64,000 nt of DNA from CALMFG01 sp963666035. Its GTDB lineage: Bacteria; Bacillota; Clostridia; Christensenellales; CALMFG01. The stretch spans positions 124,001 through 188,000 of the forward strand of contig CAXXJI010000016.1 in the NCBI GenBank assembly GCA_963666035.2, in the 5' to 3' direction. The translations under genes were made by a program, and so were the position numbers. The notes beneath the pieces are model-generated. The model had not been told where the DNA came from, made no database searches, and saw only the letters and a program-made list of their open reading frames with translations. Positions 60,022-64,000 of the stretch are shown one piece after another. Within the stretch, counting starts at the first letter, position 1. Every line of letters starts with the position of its first letter.

Positions 60022-61172
60022 ACAAAATATATTTGGACCATGCAGCGACAACCTATGTAAAACCAGACGTACTGGAAGCGATGATGCCTTATTTTTCCGA
60101 AAAATTCGGCAACGGATCGTCCATTCATTATGAAGGACGTGAAGCAAAAAAGGCGTTAGAGGCCGCCCGAAAAACAGTGGCGGAAATTTTGGGGGCAAAA
60201 CCGACCGAAGTTTATTTTACATCGGGCGGTTCCGAGAGCGACAACTGGGCGATCAAAGGTGCGGCTTTCGCGAATATGGATAAAGGTAAGCATATCATCA
60301 CCACAGCGATTGAGCATCACGCCGTGCTGGAAACCTGCCATTACCTTGAAAAATTCGGATTTGATGTGACGGAACTTGGCGTAGATGAAAATGGTTTGAT
60401 TGATTTGGACGAGCTAAAATCTGCAATTCGTGAGGATACCGTTCTGGTCAGCATCATGTACGCCAACAACGAAATCGGCACGATTCAGCCGATTGAGCAG
60501 GCGGCTAAAATTGTGCATGAAAAAGGTGTGCTTTTCCATACCGATGCTGTTCAGGCGGCAGGTCAGATTTCGATCAATTTGGGTCAGAGTGATATTGACC
60601 TGTTGAGCATCAGCGGACACAAGCTGTATGCGCCAAACGGTGTGGGCGCGTTGTACATCAAAGAAGGGATCGCCATTGATACTCTGGTTCACGGCGGCGC
60701 ACAGGAAAGAAACCGGCGTGCGGGCACCGAGAATATCGCGGGTATTGTCGGCTTTGCCAAAGCGTTCGAGCTTGTCAAAGCGAATATGGAAGCCGAAAAT
60801 CAGCGTCTAACAGTGCTGCGTGACAAGCTGATCGATACGGTGCTCACGGAAATTCCAGAATCCAAACTCAACGGCCACCGGACCTTGCGCCTTCCAAACA
60901 ACGTCAATTTTTCATTTAAAAATGTGGACGGCGAAGCGATTTTAATCAACCTCGATTTGATGGGGATTGCGAGTTCAACCGGTTCGGCCTGTACATCGGC
61001 TTGCACAGGGCCTTCCTATGTTCTGCAGGCGCTGGGCATGGAATACCGATGGACCAACGGATCGGTACGGCTGACTTTGGGCGAAAGAACAACCGAATTG
61101 GATATTGATACGGTCATTGAAGCTTTAAAAGAAACGATGAACCGTTTAAGAGTGATTACATTTAAAGTTTAA
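60018..61172 (+). CDS. iscS: Cysteine desulfurase (IscS/NifS)
   Basis: 384 residues from TTG 60018, overlapping the regulator's stop (TTGA) and 9 bases after GGGAG. A PLP enzyme that takes sulfur from cysteine for Fe-S clusters. YLDHAATTYVKPDVLEAM at the start, PLP Lys K202 in SGHKLYAP, and the persulfide Cys C325 in GSACTSACTGPS. iscU follows after 18 bases. Confidence 0.96.
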   Translation: MNKIYLDHAATTYVKPDVLEAMMPYFSEKFGNGSSIHYEGREAKKALEAARKTVAEILGAKPTEVYFTSGGSESDNWAIKGAAFANMDKGKHIITTAIEHHAVLETCHYLEKFGFDVTELGVDENGLIDLDELKSAIREDTVLVSIMYANNEIGTIQPIEQAAKIVHEKGVLFHTDAVQAAGQISINLGQSDIDLLSISGHKLYAPNGVGALYIKEGIAIDTLVHGGAQERNRRAGTENIAGIVGFAKAFELVKANMEAENQRLTVLRDKLIDTVLTEIPESKLNGHRTLRLPNNVNFSFKNVDGEAILINLDLMGIASSTGSACTSACTGPSYVLQALGMEYRWTNGSVRLTLGERTTELDIDTVIEALKETMNRLRVITFKV

Positions 61173-61190
61173 AATAACCGGAGGAAAACG

Positions 61191-61556
61191 ATGTATAATG
61201 ATGTTGTAATGGACCATTTTCAGCACCCGCGCAACGTGGGCGATATGGCGGATGCATCCTGCGAAGCCGAAGTCGGCAGTCAAGAATGCGGCGATACGAT
61301 GAAGGTGTTTTTAAAGGTCAAGGGCGAAGTGATCGAAGATATCAAGTTTCAGACCTATGGATGCGCAGCAGCCATCGCTTCTTCCAGCATCGCCACTGAA
61401 ATGGTTAAAGGTAAAACCATTGCGGAAGCGAAGAGGCTGACCAAGAATGATGTGGTCGAAAAGCTGGGCGGCCTGCCAGAACCCAAAATTCACTGTTCGC
61501 TTTTGGCGGTGGACGGTATTTTGGGCGCGATCAAAGCGTACGAAGAAAAGCACTAG
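61191..61556 (+). CDS. iscU: Fe-S cluster scaffold protein IscU/NifU
   Basis: 121 residues. DHFQHPRNVG at the start, then the cluster-binding Cys in ECGDTM, YGCAAAIASSS and KIHCSLLA. It receives sulfur from IscS and assembles Fe-S clusters. Its iron-sulfur clients here include the ferredoxin-tailed reductase at 62 kb. Confidence 0.95.
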   Translation: MYNDVVMDHFQHPRNVGDMADASCEAEVGSQECGDTMKVFLKVKGEVIEDIKFQTYGCAAAIASSSIATEMVKGKTIAEAKRLTKNDVVEKLGGLPEPKIHCSLLAVDGILGAIKAYEEKH

Positions 61557-61617
61557 ATGCGAAATCTGTTAAGATTGTGTGTAAAGTGTTAAATATTTAT
61601 AAAGCCCGCAAAAATGT

Positions 61618-61646
61618 TTGAAAACAAAATCTGTGTCGTATATACT
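61618..61646 (+). promoter_or_regulatory. Promoter of ireB-AKR-ruvX-DUF1292
   Basis: TTGAAA (61618-61623), 17-bp spacer, TATACT (61641-61646). AAAGGAGGTG then precedes ireB. Confidence 0.78.
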
Positions 61647-61690
61647 TTTTATAGGTTAGCATAACTATTTAAAAAGGAGGTGTCTCAATC

Positions 61691-61954
61691 ATGGCGAATA
61701 TCGATGACACAATGAAATTCACTTTAGACAAGGACGAGGCAATTAATCCGGCCAGAGAAATAATTTGGCAGGTGTGTGAGGCGATGGAAGAAAAAGGATA
61801 TGACCCGATCAATCAGTTGGTCGGTTATATCATTTCGGGAGACCCCACCTATATCACCAGCCATAAAAACGCACGGTCGATTATCAAACGCATTGAGCGA
61901 GATGAGCTCTTGGAAGAGTTCATCGGCCAGTATATTGAAGAGCTGGGGAAATAA
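61691..61954 (+). CDS. ireB: IreB family regulatory phosphoprotein
   Basis: 87 residues. UPF0297/YrzL family, identified by MKFTLDKDEA and GYIISGDPTYITSHKNARS. In Enterococcus IreB is phosphorylated near its N-terminus by the Ser/Thr kinase IreK and dampens cephalosporin resistance. Here Thr at position 7 (DDTMKF) is a candidate site. Normally followed by ruvX and a DUF1292 gene; one gene intervenes here. Confidence 0.94.
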   Translation: MANIDDTMKFTLDKDEAINPAREIIWQVCEAMEEKGYDPINQLVGYIISGDPTYITSHKNARSIIKRIERDELLEEFIGQYIEELGK

Positions 61955-61962
61955 ACGAAAAG

Positions 61963-62910
61963 TTGGAGTATCGAGAATTCGGTCATACCGGCGTTTCGGT
62001 CAGTAGGCTCTGTTTTGGGACGCTGACGATATCGCCGATTCAAAAGAATTTAAATTTGCTGGAGGGCGCCGGACTCCTGCGCGATGCGCTGGAAAAAGGC
62101 GTCAACTTCTTTGATACGGCAGAGCTTTATGATAATTATGCGGTCTTGGCCGCAGCGTTTGCAAATCGGCCCGAAGCGGTCATTGCGGCCAAATGCTATG
62201 CATATGATGTAAAAACCGCGCAGAACAGCTTAAATCATGCTTTAAAAGGCTTAAAACGCGAATCAATCGATTTTTTTCTGTTGCACGAACAGGAGAGCGC
62301 GCTCACTTTAAAGGGGCATCAGGAAGCGATTGATTTTTTTTTGAAAAAGAAACAGCAAGGCGTCATTAAAGCCTTTGGTATTTCCACGCATTATGTGGCG
62401 GGTGTCAACGCTGCCATCAAGCACGGCGGTATCGACATCATTCACGCGATATGCAACCAAACGGGGTTTGGCATAGTAGACGGATCGCGCGAGGAAATGG
62501 AAGCCGCAATTTTGAACGCCAGCCAGCAAGGGATCGGCGTCTACGGCATGAAAGCGCTGGGCGGTGGGCACTTGATTGGGCAGCGAAAAGATGCGATCAA
62601 ATATGCGCTGAACGTACCGGGTATGGATGCGGTCGCGGTGGGCATGCAGAACACGGATGAACTCAAATACAATATCGCGCTGTTTGAGGGCGAAAGCCCC
62701 TCCGCTGAGTTGGAAAAAACAACAAAACAGCAAAAACGGGCGCTTTTTATCCACCATGATTGGTGCACACAATGCGGGGCATGCATTGCGCGGTGCCAGC
62801 AGCGGGCACTCTCCATGCAGGGCGGCAAAGTGACGGTAGATGAAAATCGCTGTGTGCTGTGCTCCTACTGTGCGGCCGGGTGCAAAGAACTGGCGATTAA
62901 AGTGATTTAA
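61963..62910 (+). CDS. Aldo/keto reductase with C-terminal 2[4Fe-4S] ferredoxin domain
   Basis: 315 residues. The AKR barrel opens with YREFGHTGVSVSRLCFGT, with FFDTAELYDNY containing the catalytic Asp and Tyr. The C-terminal ~50 residues hold two CxxCxxCxxxC motifs (CTQCGACIARC and CVLCSYCAAGC), so it likely passes electrons between NAD(P)H chemistry and Fe-S. The substrate is unknown. The start is TTG at 61963, 8 bases after the ireB stop. It splits the usual ireB-ruvX pair. Confidence 0.88.
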   Translation: MEYREFGHTGVSVSRLCFGTLTISPIQKNLNLLEGAGLLRDALEKGVNFFDTAELYDNYAVLAAAFANRPEAVIAAKCYAYDVKTAQNSLNHALKGLKRESIDFFLLHEQESALTLKGHQEAIDFFLKKKQQGVIKAFGISTHYVAGVNAAIKHGGIDIIHAICNQTGFGIVDGSREEMEAAILNASQQGIGVYGMKALGGGHLIGQRKDAIKYALNVPGMDAVAVGMQNTDELKYNIALFEGESPSAELEKTTKQQKRALFIHHDWCTQCGACIARCQQRALSMQGGKVTVDENRCVLCSYCAAGCKELAIKVI

Positions 62911-62923
62911 AGGAGAAATTTTT

Positions 62924-63346
62924 TTGAACCGAATATTAGCGCTGGATGTGGGCGAAAAGCGCATCGGCATTGCAGTGAGCGATCCGCTGCATATCACGGC
63001 ACAGGGCCTTGAGAACTATAACCGAAAGGGCACCGAAAGCGAAGATTTTGAATACATCACGGTGATCATAAAAGAAAAGCAGGTGGGTACCATTGTGTGC
63101 GGCAACCCATTAAACATGAACGGCAGTGTGGGCCCGCAAGCCGAAAAAGTGCAGGCTTTTGCCAAAGCGCTGAGTGAATATACCGGGCTTTCGGTGAAAC
63201 TATGGGACGAACGGCTGACCAGCCGTGAAGTGGAGCGCCTGATGATCGATGCGGACGTCAGCCGGAAAAGACGGCGAGAAGTGACCGATATGCTGGCGGC
63301 ACAGCGGATTTTGCAGTCCTATATGGACGCACACCCCAGAGGATAG
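62924..63346 (+). CDS. ruvX: Holliday junction resolvase-like protein RuvX (YqgF)
   Basis: 140 residues. RNase H fold with LALDVGEKRIGIAVSDP, IVCGNPLNMNGSVGPQ and the C-terminal WDERLTSREVERLM with RREVTDMLAAQRILQ. The family acts in 16S rRNA 5' processing and possibly in junction resolution. The start is TTG at 62924 after AAAGGAG. Confidence 0.94.
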   Translation: MNRILALDVGEKRIGIAVSDPLHITAQGLENYNRKGTESEDFEYITVIIKEKQVGTIVCGNPLNMNGSVGPQAEKVQAFAKALSEYTGLSVKLWDERLTSREVERLMIDADVSRKRRREVTDMLAAQRILQSYMDAHPRG

Positions 63347-63360
63347 TGAGGATAAAAGAT

Positions 63361-63633
63361 ATGAAAGAAAACAGAAAGATAGAGCTTTTTGATGACAATG
63401 GACAAGCCTTTGAGGTGGAGCATCTGTTAACCTTTGAGCATGAAAAAAAGCACTACATCGCGTTCGGTGATATTGTGGAAAACGACGATGAAGAAGCGGG
63501 CGTCTATATCTTCCGCATTCAGGAAAAAGCAGGAGAGGATATCGCATATATCCCTATCGAAAATCCGATAGAATTAGAAGAGGTATGGTCGGTTTTTAAA
63601 GATATTTTTTTTGAGGACGAAGAAGAGGAATAG
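63361..63633 (+). CDS. DUF1292 (YrzB) family protein
   Basis: 90 residues from ATG 63361, 9 bases after GAGGA; GTG 63346 overlaps the ruvX stop and the site itself. Acidic small protein: ELFDDNGQAFEVEHLLTFE and YIFRIQEKAGED match DUF1292, usually the third gene after ireB and ruvX. Function unknown. Confidence 0.9.
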   Translation: MKENRKIELFDDNGQAFEVEHLLTFEHEKKHYIAFGDIVENDDEEAGVYIFRIQEKAGEDIAYIPIENPIELEEVWSVFKDIFFEDEEEE

Positions 63634-63651
63634 CCTGTAAAGAAAAAAGAC

Positions 63652-63679
63652 TTGACAGTTTTTAATAACCCGATATAAT
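63652..63679 (+). promoter_or_regulatory. Promoter of ylxM
   Basis: TTGACA (63652-63657), 16-bp spacer, TATAAT (63674-63679): both boxes are consensus. The start of transcription falls inside the terminator hairpin at 63683-63713. Confidence 0.82.
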
Positions 63680-63682
63680 ATC

Positions 63683-63713
63683 AGTGTAAAGATTTTTCGC
63701 TTTACACTTTTTA
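63683..63713 (+). terminator. Terminator hairpin overlapping the ylxM transcription start
   Basis: AGTGTAAAG (63683-63691) and CTTTACACT (63700-63708) form a perfect nine-pair stem with an eight-base loop, followed by a T-rich run. It can end the ireB-DUF1292 transcript. Confidence 0.8.
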
Positions 63714-63729
63714 TTGTCTGGAGACGGAG

Positions 63730-64000
63730 ATGTCCAAGGATTTAAACATCGGCGTGTTACTCGATTTTTACGGGTTTGCGTTGACCGAAAAGCAGGTCAC
63801 AGTTCTTGGCATGTACTATAACGAAGATATGTCACTCTCCGAAATTGCCGAAGAAGCGAGCATTACTAGGCAAGCGGCGCTGGATTTTATCAAGCGCGGA
63901 AGCGATAAGCTTACCAAACTTGAAAAAGAGCTGAAGCTCTATGAGAAATTTGGTGTGGTCAGCAAGGCGCTGGCCGAGGCGAAAAGCTTTGCCGAAAAAA
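63730..64000 (+). CDS. ylxM: YlxM/p13-like signal recognition particle-associated protein (3' end outside window)
   Basis: 90 residues visible, with no stop before the window ends. A sigma-70 region 4-like helix-turn-helix: LLDFYGFALTEKQVTVLGMYYNEDMSLSEIAEEASITRQAALDFIKRG, split here by words for reading. YlxM is normally encoded just before ffh, so ffh is expected next. ATG 63730 follows GGAGACGGAG. Confidence 0.9.
   Translation, partial: MSKDLNIGVLLDFYGFALTEKQVTVLGMYYNEDMSLSEIAEEASITRQAALDFIKRGSDKLTKLEKELKLYEKFGVVSKALAEAKSFAEK

Noticed and set aside
1..64000. CRISPR array, rRNA or tRNA genes, insertion sequences
   Set aside because: No regularly spaced repeats, no tRNA or rRNA landmarks and no transposase were seen in the intergenic regions on reading both strands.

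Overview
The window is a gene-dense stretch (about 74 protein genes, one gap over 300 bases) of a bacterial chromosome. The gene content points to the Bacillota, class Clostridia or a close relative: rimP-nusA-ylxR-ylxQ-infB-rbfA-nrnA-truB-ribF, scpA-scpB, RNase J and RNase Y, the Asp23/AmaP/DUF2273 trio, IreB, YlbF, TmcAL, YlxM, and an infC-rpmI-rplT operon with an L20-type leader. GC content is middling by eye. The metabolism visible (biotin-dependent decarboxylase sodium pump, Pta-AckA, 8-Cys ferredoxin-tailed aldo/keto reductase, nitroreductase, Isc Fe-S operon) fits an anaerobic fermenter. No sporulation gene appears where relatives often carry them, so the organism may not form spores. 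About a quarter of the genes start with TTG. I cannot name the genus.

Layout. 0-2.3 kb: the 3' end of recN, then a membrane protein joining a probable di-haem b domain to two covalently flavinylated FMN domains. 2.5-8.9 kb: a XerD-like recombinase with most catalytic residues replaced, deoB-punA (nucleoside salvage), a site-2 protease, scpA-scpB (condensin partners), rluB and mnmM. 9-14.7 kb: an mmdA / oadG / biotin carrier / oadB / oadA-like operon, then a convergent bioY gene under a clear BirA operator. 14.9-22.3 kb: two acyltransferase-like genes, RNase J (split by a one-base frameshift), YlbF, MltG, a U32 tRNA hydroxylation protein and a DMT exporter. 22.4-31.1 kb: the nusA-infB translation operon, ending in ribF and a nitroreductase. 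31.1-36.1 kb: asp23-amaP-DUF2273-nusB, then folD-xseA-xseB-ispA. 36.1-42.8 kb: RNase Y, then a five-gene cluster (methyltransferase, TPR protein, unknown helical protein, HD hydrolase, RNA methyltransferase).

42.8-50.8 kb: infC-rpmI-rplT with its leader, tmcAL on the minus strand, pta-ackA, DUF177-rpmF, plsX-acpP-rnc. 50.8-59.5 kb: glyA, then a cell-shape and division block mreC-mreD-PBP2-minC-minD-minE-rodA (mreB is not here). 59.5-64 kb: iscR-iscS-iscU, ireB-aldo/keto reductase-ruvX-DUF1292, and the start of ylxM.

Most of the window is core housekeeping. I found no CRISPR array, prophage, insertion sequence, rRNA or tRNA gene. The most unusual items are the catalytically degenerate XerD beside scpAB, the carboxyltransferase/Na+-pump operon with two carboxyltransferases and one biotin carrier, the haem-flavin fusion protein, the RNase J frameshift, the apparently leaderless rluB transcript, and the five-gene cluster with an unrecognised protein. 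Regulatory sites were read by eye: promoters are sigma-A-like -35/-10 pairs, and terminators are hairpins followed by T tracts.
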